DNA of 64,000 nucleotides from Streptomyces xantholiticus (GCF_014651015.1 NZ_BMWB01000001.1:532137-596136); one strand, 5' to 3'; shown: positions 25,106 through 34,102, numbered from the stretch's first letter. Notes: generated by a model from the letters alone, not told the origin. Made by a program: numbers and translations.

Positions 25106-25934
25106 ACTGCTCCTCCACGGCGGCCGAGACGATCGTCGTGACCGCCTTGAATGTGCGGATGCCCTCGTACATCGTCCCGCTGGTGTACACGACCCGCCGC
25201 TCCCCGCGCGCCCTGGCCACGCCGGGTACGACGGTGGCCGCGGCCGCGAGATGCTCCGCGTCGAACTCGATCTCCACGGTGAACGGACCGGCCTCGACGG
25301 GCTCGTGGCGTACGGCGAGGGCGGCGGCCTCCTTCGCCGCGGCGCGGATGTCGGCCGCGGTGCGGGCGGGGGTGCGGCAGACGGCTGCGTAGCGCGAGAC
25401 GTGGTCCTTGACGGCCACCTTGAGCGCCTCGGGCGCGTAGCCGAGGGCGTCCTCGCAGGTGAGGTCGTCGCCGGTGACGAGGACGACGGGGACGCCGTGT
25501 TCGGCGACGACATGGGCGTTGAGGTGGCCCTCGCTCGCGCGGACACCGTTCAGCCAGACACCGGTGACGGAGTTGGCGAGGTAGGTGTGGGCGAGGACGC
25601 CTTCGGTGCCGGCGCCGGTGTGGTAGCCGACGAAGGCGATGCCGTCGACGTCGCCGTGCTGCACACCTTCGACCATGGACAGGGACTTGTGGCGGCCGGT
25701 GAGCATCTGGGCCCGCTCGTCGAGTTCCTCGAGGAGGAGGTTGCGCATGGTCGAGTGCGCCTCGTTGATCAGCACCTCGTCCGCGCCGCCGTCGAAGAAC
25801 CCGAGGACGGCCGCGTTCACGTCGGAGGTGAACAGGGACCGGCAGCGTTCCCACTGGGGGGTGCCCGGCAGTACGTCGGCCGGCCACGTCACCCCCGTGG
25901 CGCCCTCCATGTCGGCGCTGATGAGGATCTTCAC
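25098..25934 (-). CDS. M55-family D-aminopeptidase (DppA-like)
   Basis: 278 residues, the normal length of DppA. This zinc enzyme releases N-terminal D-amino acids from short peptides, and in Bacillus is part of a dipeptide-use operon. Zinc ligands are visible in ISADMEGATG (D and E), INEAHSTMRN (His) and GYHTGAGTEG (His), with the catalytic-nucleophile region in EALKVAVKDHVSRYAA. It is the first gene of the operon, 120 nt after the convergent-side gap, and overlaps the M20 gene. No ABC importer is attached, unlike the Bacillus dpp operon, so the substrates may come from wall turnover inside the cell. Confidence 0.9.
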   Translation of the reverse strand: MKILISADMEGATGVTWPADVLPGTPQWERCRSLFTSDVNAAVLGFFDGGADEVLINEAHSTMRNLLLEELDERAQMLTGRHKSLSMVEGVQHGDVDGIAFVGYHTGAGTEGVLAHTYLANSVTGVWLNGVRASEGHLNAHVVAEHGVPVVLVTGDDLTCEDALGYAPEALKVAVKDHVSRYAAVCRTPARTAADIRAAAKEAAALAVRHEPVEAGPFTVEIEFDAEHLAAAATVVPGVARARGERRVVYTSGTMYEGIRTFKAVTTIVSAAVEEQYG

Positions 25935-26054
25935 GCTGTCTCCGTTCCGCCTCGGCCACGCTGCCAGAAGTGCACCTTACGACAGCGTGGCCGTGGACCG
26001 GAGGGGCTGGTCACCCGCGCTTCGGCCGTCCTGGGGAGCGGCCGAACCCAGGGG

Positions 26055-27278
26055 TCAGCCGAGGACCTTCTCCAAGGAGGTGAGGGCCGAGGTGAGTTCT
26101 TCGCGGGTGATCGTCAGCGGCGGCGCGATGCGGATCGTGGAGCCGTGGGTGTCCTTGACGAGAATGCCCTCGGCCATCAGGCGTTCGCTGATGTCCCGGC
26201 CGGTGCCGATGCCCGGGTCGACGTCGACGCCGGCCCACAGGCCCCGGGAGCGGAAGCCGACCACGCCCTTGCCGACGAGCCCGGCGAGGCCGTCGCGCAG
26301 CACCTCGCCCAGGTCGGCCGCCCGGCGCTGGAACTCGCCCGTGGCGAGCAGGTCGACGACGGCGGAACCGACCGCGGCGGACAGCGGGTTGCCGCCGAAC
26401 GTGGAGCCGTGCTCGCCCGGGCGCAGCACGCCGAGGACGTCGCGGCGGGCGACGACCGCGGACACCGGCACGATGCCGCCGCCGAGCGCCTTGCCGAGCA
26501 GCAGCATGTCCGGGACGACGGACTCGTGGTCGACGGCGAGGGTGGTGCCGGTGCGGCCGAGGCCGGACTGGATCTCGTCGGCGATGAACAGGCAGCCGGC
26601 CCGGCGGGTCAGCTCGCGCACGCCTGCGAGGTAGCCGTCGTCGGGGATGAGGACGCCCGCCTCGCCCTGGATCGGCTCGATGAGCACGGCGGCCGTGGTC
26701 TCGTCGACGGCGTTCTCGAGCGCGGCGAGGTCGTTGTAGGGGACGACGCGGAAGCCGGGCGTGAACGGGCCGAAACCGCCGCGTGCGCTCTCGTCGGTGG
26801 AGAAGCTGACGATGGTGGTGGTGCGGCCGTGGAAGTTGCCGTCGGCCACGACGATCGTGGCCCGGTCGGGGGCTACGCCCTTGACCTCGTACGCCCACTT
26901 GCGGGCGACCTTGATGGCGCTCTCGACGGCCTCTGCTCCGGTGTTCATCGGCAGGGTCATGTCGAGCCCGGTGAGCTCGGCGAGGCCCTCGGCGAAACCG
27001 GCGAGCCGATCGTTGTGGAAGGCGCGGGAGGTGAGGGTGACCTCGTCGAGCTGGCGGTGCGCGGCGGCGATGAGGCCGGGATGGCGGTGGCCGAAGTTGA
27101 GGGCCGAGTAGCCGGCCAGCATGTCCAGGTAGCGGCGGCCCTCGACGTCCTCGACCCACACGCCTTCGGCGCGTGCGACGACGACGGGCAGCGGGTGGTA
27201 GTTGTGCGCCAGCGTGGTTTCCTCGGCGCGGATGAGCTCCTCGGAGGAGCGCTGGGTGCGTACGGGCGTGAGGGTCAT
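26055..27278 (-). CDS. rocD: Ornithine aminotransferase
   Basis: 407 residues from the ATG at 27278, which overlaps the stop codon of the dimethylargininase gene (ATGA). It is a PLP-dependent class III aminotransferase converting ornithine and 2-oxoglutarate to glutamate semialdehyde and glutamate. Motifs are NTGAEAVESAIKVARKWAY (phosphate binding), DGNFHGRTTTIVSFS, CLFIADEIQSGLGRTG with the pyridine Asp, LLLGKALGGGIVPVSAV with the Schiff-base Lys, and HGSTFGGNPLSAAVG. Length and motifs match RocD rather than acetylornithine aminotransferase. Coupling to dimethylargininase suggests use of arginine-derived carbon and nitrogen. Confidence 0.92.
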   Translation of the reverse strand: MTLTPVRTQRSSEELIRAEETTLAHNYHPLPVVVARAEGVWVEDVEGRRYLDMLAGYSALNFGHRHPGLIAAAHRQLDEVTLTSRAFHNDRLAGFAEGLAELTGLDMTLPMNTGAEAVESAIKVARKWAYEVKGVAPDRATIVVADGNFHGRTTTIVSFSTDESARGGFGPFTPGFRVVPYNDLAALENAVDETTAAVLIEPIQGEAGVLIPDDGYLAGVRELTRRAGCLFIADEIQSGLGRTGTTLAVDHESVVPDMLLLGKALGGGIVPVSAVVARRDVLGVLRPGEHGSTFGGNPLSAAVGSAVVDLLATGEFQRRAADLGEVLRDGLAGLVGKGVVGFRSRGLWAGVDVDPGIGTGRDISERLMAEGILVKDTHGSTIRIAPPLTITREELTSALTSLEKVLG

Positions 27279-28105
27279 GCGCGGATCTCCTGAGTGCAGC
27301 ACTTGATGCCGCCGCCGGCCTTGTGGAACTCCGACATGTCGACGGGGACGGGTTCGTAGCCGTGCGCGGCGAGTTGCTCGACGAGGGCGTGCGCCTGCGG
27401 GGCGACGAGGACGTGGCGGCCGTCGGAGACGGAGTTGAGGCCGAACGCCATGGCGTCGTCCCGGGTGGCGATCAGGGCCTGGGGGAACAGCCGCCGCAGC
27501 ACCGCGAGGCTGTCCGGCGAGAAGGCCTGCGGGTAGTAGGCGATGTTCGCCTCCTGCCCGTCGTGCCCGTCCTCGAGGACGAAGAGGGCGGTGTCGAGGT
27601 GGTAGAAGTACGGGTCGACCAGTTGGAGGCCGATGACCGGCACGCCGAAGAACTCGTGCACCTCGCGGTGGGCCTCGACGGTCGTACGGAAACCGCTGCC
27701 GGCCAGGATGTGCTCACCCACGGGCACGAGGTCGCCCTCGCCCTCGACGACCGCCGACGGCCGGTGCACGTCGAAGCCGGCGACCTTGAACCAGGCCGCG
27801 TACACCTCTTCCTCCGGCCGGCGCTGCGGGGCGTGGAAGCGGGAGCCGAAGACCTTGCCGTCGAGGACGAGCGCCGAGTTGGCGGCGAACACCATGTCGG
27901 GCAGTTCGGCGTGCGGTTCTACGGACTCGACCTTGTGGTTGAGGGCCCGGTAGGTGTCGGTGAGTGCGGTCCACTGGGACCGGGCGAGGTCGAGGTCGAC
28001 CTCGCTGTTCCCGCTCATCCACGGATTGATGGCGTACTTCACGTCGAAGTAACGGGGTTCGCAGACCAGGTAACGCCTGGGACGCGGCATGCGGCTGGGT
28101 GGCAC
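27275..28105 (-). CDS. ddaH: Dimethylargininase (DDAH)-type amidinohydrolase
   Basis: 276 residues from a GTG at 28105, chosen for the GGGAGGAAACC site; the frame is open further upstream. Guanidine-modifying (pentein) fold: VCEPRYFDVKYAINPWM, DMVFAANSALVLDGKVFGSRF, EGEGDLVPVG, DPYFYHLDTALFVLEDG with the catalytic His, and GGGIKCCTQEIRA with the nucleophile Cys. It hydrolyses methylated arginines (and in some relatives arginine itself) to citrulline plus amine. Its stop codon overlaps rocD. Upstream lie 10-bp tandem repeats and a palindromic element, and an Lrp/AsnC gene is close by, suggesting amino-acid-responsive control. Confidence 0.9.
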   Translation of the reverse strand: MPPSRMPRPRRYLVCEPRYFDVKYAINPWMSGNSEVDLDLARSQWTALTDTYRALNHKVESVEPHAELPDMVFAANSALVLDGKVFGSRFHAPQRRPEEEVYAAWFKVAGFDVHRPSAVVEGEGDLVPVGEHILAGSGFRTTVEAHREVHEFFGVPVIGLQLVDPYFYHLDTALFVLEDGHDGQEANIAYYPQAFSPDSLAVLRRLFPQALIATRDDAMAFGLNSVSDGRHVLVAPQAHALVEQLAAHGYEPVPVDMSEFHKAGGGIKCCTQEIRA

Positions 28106-28153
28106 CCGGTTTCCTCCCGATTCCTGGGACGACCGCTGGACGGCGGAGTCGAC

Positions 28154-28180
28154 GGTGACGACCGGTGACGACCGGTGACG
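28154..28180. repeat. 10-bp tandem repeats upstream of ddaH
   Basis: Near-exact head-to-tail copies of GTGACGACCG (GGTGACG recurs at 10-nt steps), one helical turn apart, about 50-75 nt upstream of the ddaH GTG. Such phasing suits a protein that binds one DNA face repeatedly, as Lrp/AsnC oligomers do. Confidence 0.6.
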
Positions 28181-28225
28181 TCTCAACGGTAGGAATCGGA
28201 AGGTTGGGGCGACAAGGAACAAGTG

Positions 28226-28251
28226 CTGCGTGTATGCGCAGGAATGCTGCG
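28226..28251. promoter_or_regulatory. Palindrome CTGCG-N6-CGCAG plus a third half-site upstream of ddaH
   Basis: CTGCG (28226-28230) and CGCAG (28237-28241) form a perfect inverted repeat around TGTATG, with a further CTGCG at 28247-28251. It lies about 120 nt upstream of ddaH in a non-coding gap. Candidate operator for the nearby Lrp/AsnC protein; not proven. Confidence 0.45.
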
Positions 28252-28309
28252 TCATGAGGCCGTTCGGCGGCGTTTCGCGTCGCCCACCGGCTCACAGCAC
28301 CCGTTCGGG

Positions 28310-28960
28310 TCATCCGAGCGGGGCTCCGTACCAGCGCCAGCCGGCCGGGCGGGGGCGGCCGGGGAGGTCGGCCCGGCCGGTGGACCACAGCAGTGCGGGC
28401 CAGGGCGCGGCGCCCGCAGGCATGTCCCGGAACAGGCGGGTCAGCACCCGCGAGCAGATGCCGGCGGGCGGTTCCCAGCCCAGGCCGAGCCCTTCGGCCA
28501 GGTCGTGGGTGTGCACCAGCGTCTCCACGATGCCCATCGCGGCGAAGCCCTCCGGGTCCGACGCCCCGAAGACATGGTGGGCCCGTACGTCAGAGGCGGT
28601 GGTGCGCACCATGGCGACCAGCAGCGCGCCGCTCGCCTCCAGCACCTGGAGCAGGCCGTCGGGGCCTGCGGAAGGGTTCGCGTGCACCGAGTTCGCCGGG
28701 CCGCCCGGCCGGCGGCTCTCGTAGACGAACGGCACTTCGCGGTCGAGCGGCGGGGTGCGGGGTCCGAGTTGGACGGCGTAGGCGAAAAGGTCGTCCGCCA
28801 GGTGTTCGGCCGTCTCCCAGCAGGTCCACTCCAGGGTCCCCGCCTTGCCGTCCCAGGCCGGCTCCGGCGCGTCCCGCAGCACCGCGACGGCGAGCTGCAC
28901 GGCCCGGTCGAGGTCGTCGGCGGTGACCCGCGGGCGCTGTGCTCCTGCTGATCGCTGCAT
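28310..28960 (-). CDS. DinB-like / mycothiol-dependent maleylpyruvate-isomerase-family protein
   Basis: 216 residues. The fold is the DinB/MDMPI four-helix bundle: WTCWETAEHLADDLFAYAVQL and ETLVHTHDLAEGLGL carry histidines in positions suited to the metal site of mycothiol-dependent enzymes. Members use mycothiol as cofactor or as the substrate of S-transfer; the partner here is unknown. The ATG at 28960 lacks a strong ribosome site. The gene lies between the Lrp/AsnC gene and ddaH on the same strand, but a 204-nt gap separates it from ddaH, which probably has its own promoter. Confidence 0.7.
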   Translation of the reverse strand: MQRSAGAQRPRVTADDLDRAVQLAVAVLRDAPEPAWDGKAGTLEWTCWETAEHLADDLFAYAVQLGPRTPPLDREVPFVYESRRPGGPANSVHANPSAGPDGLLQVLEASGALLVAMVRTTASDVRAHHVFGASDPEGFAAMGIVETLVHTHDLAEGLGLGWEPPAGICSRVLTRLFRDMPAGAAPWPALLWSTGRADLPGRPRPAGWRWYGAPLG

Positions 28961-29004
28961 GGCGGAACGGGAACGCGCCCCCGGCCGCGGCGGCGGGGGC
29001 CCGG

Positions 29005-29505
29005 TCAGCTGCCGGCGTCCGGGGACGTCGCGGCGCGGCCGGCCCCGGCCTCGGGGCTGCCGGTCAGCAGGTGGGACAGCACCATGTAGCTGATCGTCTT
29101 GCGGATGAACGGTTCGGCCCTGATGCGTTCGAGCACCTCCTCGAAGTGCTCGACGTCCGTCGCCCGTACGTGCAGCAGCGCGTCCGCGCCGCCGGTGACC
29201 GTCATCGCGGCGGTGATCTCCGGGTGGTTGCGCACGACTTCGGCGAGGCGCCGGGGCGGGGCGGCGCTGTCGCAGTACACCTCCACGTACGCCTCTGTCG
29301 CCCAGCCCAGTGCGGCCGGGCGCACCGTGGTGGTGAAGCCGGTGATGATGTCGTTCTCGCGCATCCGGTCGACGCGGCGCTTGACCGCCGTGGCCGAGAG
29401 CCCGATGGCCGCGCCGATCTCCGAGAAACTCGTCCGCGCGTTCGCCACCAGAGCGGCGACGATCTTGCGGTCCAGCTCGTCGAACGGCGCGGATTTGTTG
29501 GTCAT
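29005..29505 (-). CDS. Lrp/AsnC-family transcriptional regulator
   Basis: 166 residues from the ATG at 29505, which has an AAGGAA site. An N-terminal winged helix-turn-helix (LDRKIVAALVANARTSFSEIG, IGLSATAVKRRVDRM; about residues 9-55) is followed by a RAM ligand-binding domain (about 70-150: TEAYVEVYCD, VTGGADALLHVRATDVEHFEEVLERI). Such regulators form octamers that wrap DNA and respond to amino acids. The gene lies two genes upstream of ddaH-rocD on the same strand; regulating arginine/ornithine use is a plausible inference. Phased repeats upstream of ddaH would suit it. There is no signal for self-regulation that I can defend. Confidence 0.9.
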   Translation of the reverse strand: MTNKSAPFDELDRKIVAALVANARTSFSEIGAAIGLSATAVKRRVDRMRENDIITGFTTTVRPAALGWATEAYVEVYCDSAAPPRRLAEVVRNHPEITAAMTVTGGADALLHVRATDVEHFEEVLERIRAEPFIRKTISYMVLSHLLTGSPEAGAGRAATSPDAGS

Positions 29506-29578
29506 GTCGGTGTTCCTTCGGACGGCCCTGTCGCGCGCGGACACTATCGGAAGACGGCCGCGGCCCGCACGCGGACCG

Positions 29579-30484
29579 TCAGCCGCCGGCCAGGCGGACC
29601 GTGCTCAGGACCTTGTGGACCGTCGTGTCCGGAACCTCCTCCCGTACGCCCTTCGCTCCTACGAACGTCCAGGAGACGATGTCGCCCTTGGGGTTCTTGA
29701 AGGCGAAGGCGGTCGCCTTGCCGTCGGTGTCGCACTTGCCCTCGGGTTCGACGCCCATGGAGGAGGCGGTCGCCACACTGCCGGTGATGCCCGAGGCCGT
29801 GGTGTACGGCTCGGCCTCGCCCTTGGTCACCTTGGCCCTGTCCGGCTGGGTGTAGCCGCCGTACACCCACAGGGAGGCATTGTCGCGGGCGGCCTCCTGC
29901 GGCGTTCTCGCCCCGCCTTCGGCGCGGGAGCCGGCGGCGGCGAGCCAGGTCTCGTCCGGCGAGCCGTCGAGGTCGGCGTCGGACACGCACCACTTCTCCT
30001 CGAGCATCGCCGGGGCGGAGAAGCCGACGAGGGGAATCTCCTCCGGGTCGCTGTCGTCGGCGACATAGGTCGACCATGACGCCGGTCTGAGGCCCCACTC
30101 GGGCGGTACGTCGAAGGCGATGCCGGTCCTCGGGTTCGTCACGGTCCGCCAGCCGGGCACGGTCGGCTGCTCCCCGGCGTCCGTACGGGCGCCATCCGTC
30201 ACAGGTGCGGAGGAACCGGTGGAAGCGGGCGGCCGGGCGCTCTCGTCACCGTCGCCGCCGAGGACCAGATATCCGGTGACCGCGGCGGCCACGACGACGA
30301 CCGCGGCAGCGACCACGGCGACGACCGTGGCAGTGCCGCGGCGCTCAGGGACAGGTACGGCGGGGCCGGCGGGCTGCGTGGGCATGTTCCACGACTGCTG
30401 AGGGCCGCCAGGCGGCCCGTAGGGACCGGGCTGCGGGTGGTGCGGGTGCTGCCCGCCTTCCGGGTGCTGCTGTCCAGGCCACAT
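29579..30484 (-). CDS. Single-pass membrane protein with proline/glutamine-rich cytoplasmic head
   Basis: 301 residues from the ATG at 30484; a TTG three codons upstream is in frame but falls in the palindrome. The first 45 residues are rich in Gly, Pro, Gln and His. A membrane helix follows (about residues 52-75, VVAVVAAAVVVVAAAVTGYLV), then an extracytoplasmic domain (about 105-300) with WRTVTNPRTGIAFDVPPEWG and two cysteines (WCVSD, GKCDT). This is the common actinobacterial layout of a membrane-anchored sensor or lipoprotein-like domain of unknown function. The Asp/Gly-rich loop SDADLDGSPDE might bind Ca2+. I cannot name it. Confidence 0.75.
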   Translation of the reverse strand: MWPGQQHPEGGQHPHHPQPGPYGPPGGPQQSWNMPTQPAGPAVPVPERRGTATVVAVVAAAVVVVAAAVTGYLVLGGDGDESARPPASTGSSAPVTDGARTDAGEQPTVPGWRTVTNPRTGIAFDVPPEWGLRPASWSTYVADDSDPEEIPLVGFSAPAMLEEKWCVSDADLDGSPDETWLAAAGSRAEGGARTPQEAARDNASLWVYGGYTQPDRAKVTKGEAEPYTTASGITGSVATASSMGVEPEGKCDTDGKATAFAFKNPKGDIVSWTFVGAKGVREEVPDTTVHKVLSTVRLAGG

Positions 30485-30489
30485 GTGCA

Positions 30490-30504
30490 GCAACCTTAGG
30501 TTGC
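30490..30504. promoter_or_regulatory. 15-bp palindrome over the ribosome-binding region
   Basis: GCAACCT-T-AGGTTGC, perfect 7-bp arms, ending 5 nt upstream of the ATG at 30484 of the membrane-protein gene. The AAGG in the coding-strand copy is the only Shine-Dalgarno candidate, so the hairpin or a bound repressor could block initiation. Confidence 0.6.
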
Positions 30505-30517
30505 GCCCCGAAGCGCC

Positions 30518-31353
30518 TTACGGGAGGGCCAGTTCGAACCAGACCGTTTTGCCGCCCGCCGTGCGTCCGGTGCCCCACTTCGAGGACAGACTGCTCACCA
30601 CGCGCAGCCCGCGCTCCCTGTTCGGCGTCCGGGCCTGCATCCTGAAGGGTCGGCAGCGTGTGGTCGTCGTCCGCGACCTCGCAGAGCAGCGACTCGGCCC
30701 GTACCAGCCGCAGTTCGGCTTGACGGGCACCCGAGTGCCGTAGGGCGTTGGCCACGACCTCTCCGGCCGGCAGCTCCGCGGTCTCCGTCAGCTCCTCCAG
30801 CCCCAGGCGGCCAGTCGTCCCCGCACCAGCCGGCGCGCCGGCGCCGCCTCCCGCGGTTCGACGGCCATGAGCAGTGCCACGTCGTCCTTGCGGCCGCCCC
30901 TGGCGCCCAGGGCACGGATGATGGTGTCGCAGGCGTCGTCCATGGAGGCGGCCGGGTGGGCGGCGGACTCGAAGAGCGTGGCCAGCCCCACGCCGATGTC
31001 CTTGCCGCGCATCTCGACCAGTCCGTCGGTGCACATCACGAGCCGGTCGCCGGGCGGCACCGGTACCCGGACGCTCTCGAAGGCCGGAGACCGGCAGCAG
31101 TTCGACGGCCCGTCGCCCGACGGCCTCGGCCCTGCCCGGGCCGAAGAGCCGGCATGGGGCCGGTGGACCAGTGCGAGACGAGGCCGTCCCCGTCCACGAC
31201 GACCACGGCAAGCGGAATCCGGCGGCGGCGTGCTGCTGCGGCGAGGCCGACGGAGGACCACTGTCCATGGGTGGAGCGCTCCTTCCCCGCCGCCGGGGTC
31301 CGCGGCCCACGACCACGGTACGGCCGGTTCGGCGCGGTGCGCCGGGAAGTCAC
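30518..31353 (-). pseudogene. Decayed SpoIIE-type phosphatase with PAS and HATPase domains
   Basis: Pieces of one gene lie in order but in several frames. First comes a PAS-like start (RRIPLAVVVVDGDGLVSHWSTG, about 31230-31170). Then a PAS continuation in another frame (AEAVGRRAVELLPVSGLRERPG). Then the C-terminal half of a PP2C/SpoIIE phosphatase in a third frame (VPVPPGDRLVMCTDGLVEMR, ARGGRKDDVALLMAVEPRE). A HATPase/anti-sigma-like domain follows (ELPAGEVVANALRHSGARQ) and finishes in yet another frame (GLRVVSSLSSKWGTGRTAGG, KTVWFELALP). Intact relatives are usually much longer, with a GAF domain and complete phosphatase between PAS and the MCTDG segment, so most of the middle is deleted and at least three frameshifts remain. 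No functional product is expected. Confidence 0.8.
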
Positions 31354-31457
31354 GGAGGGGGTGGTGCGCCGGAGCGAACCGACAAAGGGTCAAGCTGCTG
31401 GTTCTGCAGGGCACATGGCCACACTGCGAGGCACGTCCCTCCCCCGCGGCTCAGGGC

Positions 31458-33866
31458 TCAGTCGGCGTGGCCGAGCTGGAGGTCGCGCTCGGTCCGTCCG
31501 CCGCCGGCGACCTGGAGCACGGTCGCGACCGGCGGGTAACCCGATGCGATGACCGTGTACTCGCCGGACGACAGATCCACGAAGCGGAATGTGCCCTCCG
31601 GGCCGGTGGTGAGCGTGTCGACGACATTGCCCGCCGCGTCCAGCAGTGTCACGCGCGCATCGTCGACGGGCCGGCCGTCGCCGGCCCGCACCGTGCCGCG
31701 CAGCACGGCACCGCCGGCCAGTTCGATGTCCTGCCGGGTTTCCCGGGACGGCTGCACGCTCACCGGGTGGGCTGCGGGCCGGAAGGCGGGTGCGCTCGCC
31801 GCCAGGGTGTACTCCCCGGCCACCAGTTCCGTCATCACATAGCCGCCCTCCCGTCCACTGCGCGTCGTGGCCACGACCTCGCCCCGCACATCGGTGAGGG
31901 TGACGGCCGCGTCCCGTACGGCGCTGCCGTCGGCGGTGGCGACGACACCGGCGAGGCGGCCCGCACCGCCGAGGACGACGTCGAGGTCGACGGGCCGCTC
32001 GCCGACGGTGACGGTGACGGCCTGCGGCTGGTGGCCCCCGGCCGCCGCGATCAGCACGTAGGAGCCCGGGCCGGGGACGCTCAGCGCGTACCGGCCGTCC
32101 TCGCCGCTCCCTCCTCGGCCGATCTGCGCGCCCTGCGCGTCGACGAGGGTGAGGGCGGCGCGCGGGACGCTGCTGCCGTCGTGGTGCTGAACGGTGCCGC
32201 AGACGGGGACGCCGGCCAGGTGCGGTACCGGCGCGGGCCGGGTGGCGGCGGGGGCAGTGCGGGCGTGCGGGACGGCGGTGGTCTCGGCGGAGGCGTAGTG
32301 GGACATCAGCGGTTTCTCCTTGAGGAAGAAGGCGATGAACAGGCCGAGTACGAGCACCGGCACGAGGTAGAGGAAGATCCGGGGCATCGCGTCCGCGTAT
32401 GCCTGGACATACCCGTCGCGCAGCGCGGGCGGCATGGCGTGCACCATCTGCGGGGTGATGGAGGACGGGTCGGGCAGACCGGCCCCGTCCGGAAGGCGGT
32501 CGGCGAGGGCGTCGGTGAGCCGGTCGGCGAAGAGGGTGCCGAAGACGGCGGCGCCGACGCTGCCGCCGATCTGCCGGAAGTAGTTGTTGGCGCTGGTGGC
32601 GGTGCCGAGGTCGGAGGGCGGCACGGAGTTCTGCACGGCGAGGATCAGTACCGGCATCACCAGGCCCATGCCCACGCCGAGCACGGCCTGCCAGAGGCTG
32701 TACTCCAGCCGCGGGGTGTCGGTCTCCAGCCGGGAGAGCAGCCACATGCCGACGGCGGAAAGGGCGCTGCCGAGCACCGGGTAGACCTTGTAGCGGCCGG
32801 TGCGGCTGATCAGCTGCCCGGAGACGATCGAGGCGACGACGATCCCGCCCATCATGGGGAGCATCAGCAGGCCGGACTCGGTGGCGCTGGCGCCGTCGAC
32901 CATCTGCAGGAAGGTCGGCAGGTAGCTCGCGGCTCCGAAGAGCGCGATGCCGACCACGGCGCCGACGAGCGAGGTGATGTTGAAGACGGAGTCGCGGAAC
33001 AGCCGCAGGGGGATGACCGGTTCGGGCGCGAAACGCTCGACGACCAGGAAGAGCACGGTGCTCGCCGCCGCTCCGGCGCCGAGGCCGGCGATCACGCGCG
33101 AGCCCCATGCGTACTCGGTGCCGCCCCAACTGGTCAGCAGCACCAGGCAGGTGGAGGCCGCGGCGAGGAACAGCGTGCCGAGGACGTCGAGCCGGGCCCT
33201 GACCGCGGGCCTGGGAAGCTTCAGCACCGCGCTGACCACGACCAGGGTGACCAGCCCGAAGGGGACGTTGAAGTAGAAGCACCAGCGCCAGGAGGCATGG
33301 TCGGTGAAGAAACCGCCGAGCAGGGGGCCGGCGACGGAGGCGAGTCCGAAGGCGGCGCCGATCAGGCCCATGAACCGGCCTCGTTCGCGGGGCGGGACGA
33401 TGTCGGCGATGATCGCCTGTACGCCGATCATGAGCCCGCCGGCGCCGATGCCCTGGACGGCGCGGAAGGCGATCAGCTCGTTCATCGAGCGTGACCAGCC
33501 GGCGAGCGCGGAGCCGACGACGAAGACGACGATGGCGAACTGGAAGACGCCCTTGCGGCCGTAGAGGTCGCCGAGTTTGCCGTAGACCGGCAGACCGATC
33601 GTGGCGGTGAGCAGGTAGGCGGTGATCGCCCACGACATCCGGTCGAGGCCCTGCAGCTCGCCGACGATCTTCGGGAGGGCAGTGGCGACGATCATCTGCT
33701 CGAGCGCGGCGAGCAGCAGCGCGAGCATCAGGCCCATGAAGACGAGCCGTACGCGGCGGGGGGTGAGCGGCGCCGGGGCCGTCTCCGAAGCGGGCGGCGG
33801 CGGGTCGACAGGGCCGCTGGTGGCCGGTGCGGCCGGTTCGTCCTTGACCAGAGTGATGCCGCCCAC
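31458..33866 (-). CDS. DHA2-type MFS efflux protein fused to three carboxypeptidase-regulatory-like domains
   Basis: 802 residues from the GTG at 33866, which has a GGGGAGACGG site; a GTG seven codons earlier lacks spacing. Residues about 35-510 are a 14-helix EmrB/QacA-type transporter: [17 protein letters not shown] in helix 1, [23 protein letters not shown] as motif A, and [13 protein letters not shown]. After a linker come three tandem beta-sandwich repeats of the carboxypeptidase-D regulatory type, each about 80 residues (555-635, 636-719, 720-802; for example [20 protein letters not shown] and [20 protein letters not shown]). The fused domains may bind a surface ligand or brace the pump. 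It probably exports drugs or other hydrophobic molecules by proton antiport. No TetR gene is adjacent. Confidence 0.88.
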   Translation of the reverse strand: MGGITLVKDEPAAPATSGPVDPPPPASETAPAPLTPRRVRLVFMGLMLALLLAALEQMIVATALPKIVGELQGLDRMSWAITAYLLTATIGLPVYGKLGDLYGRKGVFQFAIVVFVVGSALAGWSRSMNELIAFRAVQGIGAGGLMIGVQAIIADIVPPRERGRFMGLIGAAFGLASVAGPLLGGFFTDHASWRWCFYFNVPFGLVTLVVVSAVLKLPRPAVRARLDVLGTLFLAAASTCLVLLTSWGGTEYAWGSRVIAGLGAGAAASTVLFLVVERFAPEPVIPLRLFRDSVFNITSLVGAVVGIALFGAASYLPTFLQMVDGASATESGLLMLPMMGGIVVASIVSGQLISRTGRYKVYPVLGSALSAVGMWLLSRLETDTPRLEYSLWQAVLGVGMGLVMPVLILAVQNSVPPSDLGTATSANNYFRQIGGSVGAAVFGTLFADRLTDALADRLPDGAGLPDPSSITPQMVHAMPPALRDGYVQAYADAMPRIFLYLVPVLVLGLFIAFFLKEKPLMSHYASAETTAVPHARTAPAATRPAPVPHLAGVPVCGTVQHHDGSSVPRAALTLVDAQGAQIGRGGSGEDGRYALSVPGPGSYVLIAAAGGHQPQAVTVTVGERPVDLDVVLGGAGRLAGVVATADGSAVRDAAVTLTDVRGEVVATTRSGREGGYVMTELVAGEYTLAASAPAFRPAAHPVSVQPSRETRQDIELAGGAVLRGTVRAGDGRPVDDARVTLLDAAGNVVDTLTTGPEGTFRFVDLSSGEYTVIASGYPPVATVLQVAGGGRTERDLQLGHAD

Positions 33867-34102
33867 GTCCGTCTCCCCTCGACGCACTGCTCGTCGCGCT
33901 GTGCGGCGTCATTCTTCGCATTGCGCGCGAAGGGGGGAGCAAGTCGGGCACGGGCCGGCCGGGCGTTCGCGAGCCGGCTCAACACCCCTCGGAGGGGGCG
34001 CATTTGGGGCGCTCACCAGCGGCTTTCCCAGTGACCCGGCGCGCGCGGGAGCGCGCCGGGCGCACGTCGGTACGGCGGGAAAGACCACTCGAACCGGTGA
34101 GG

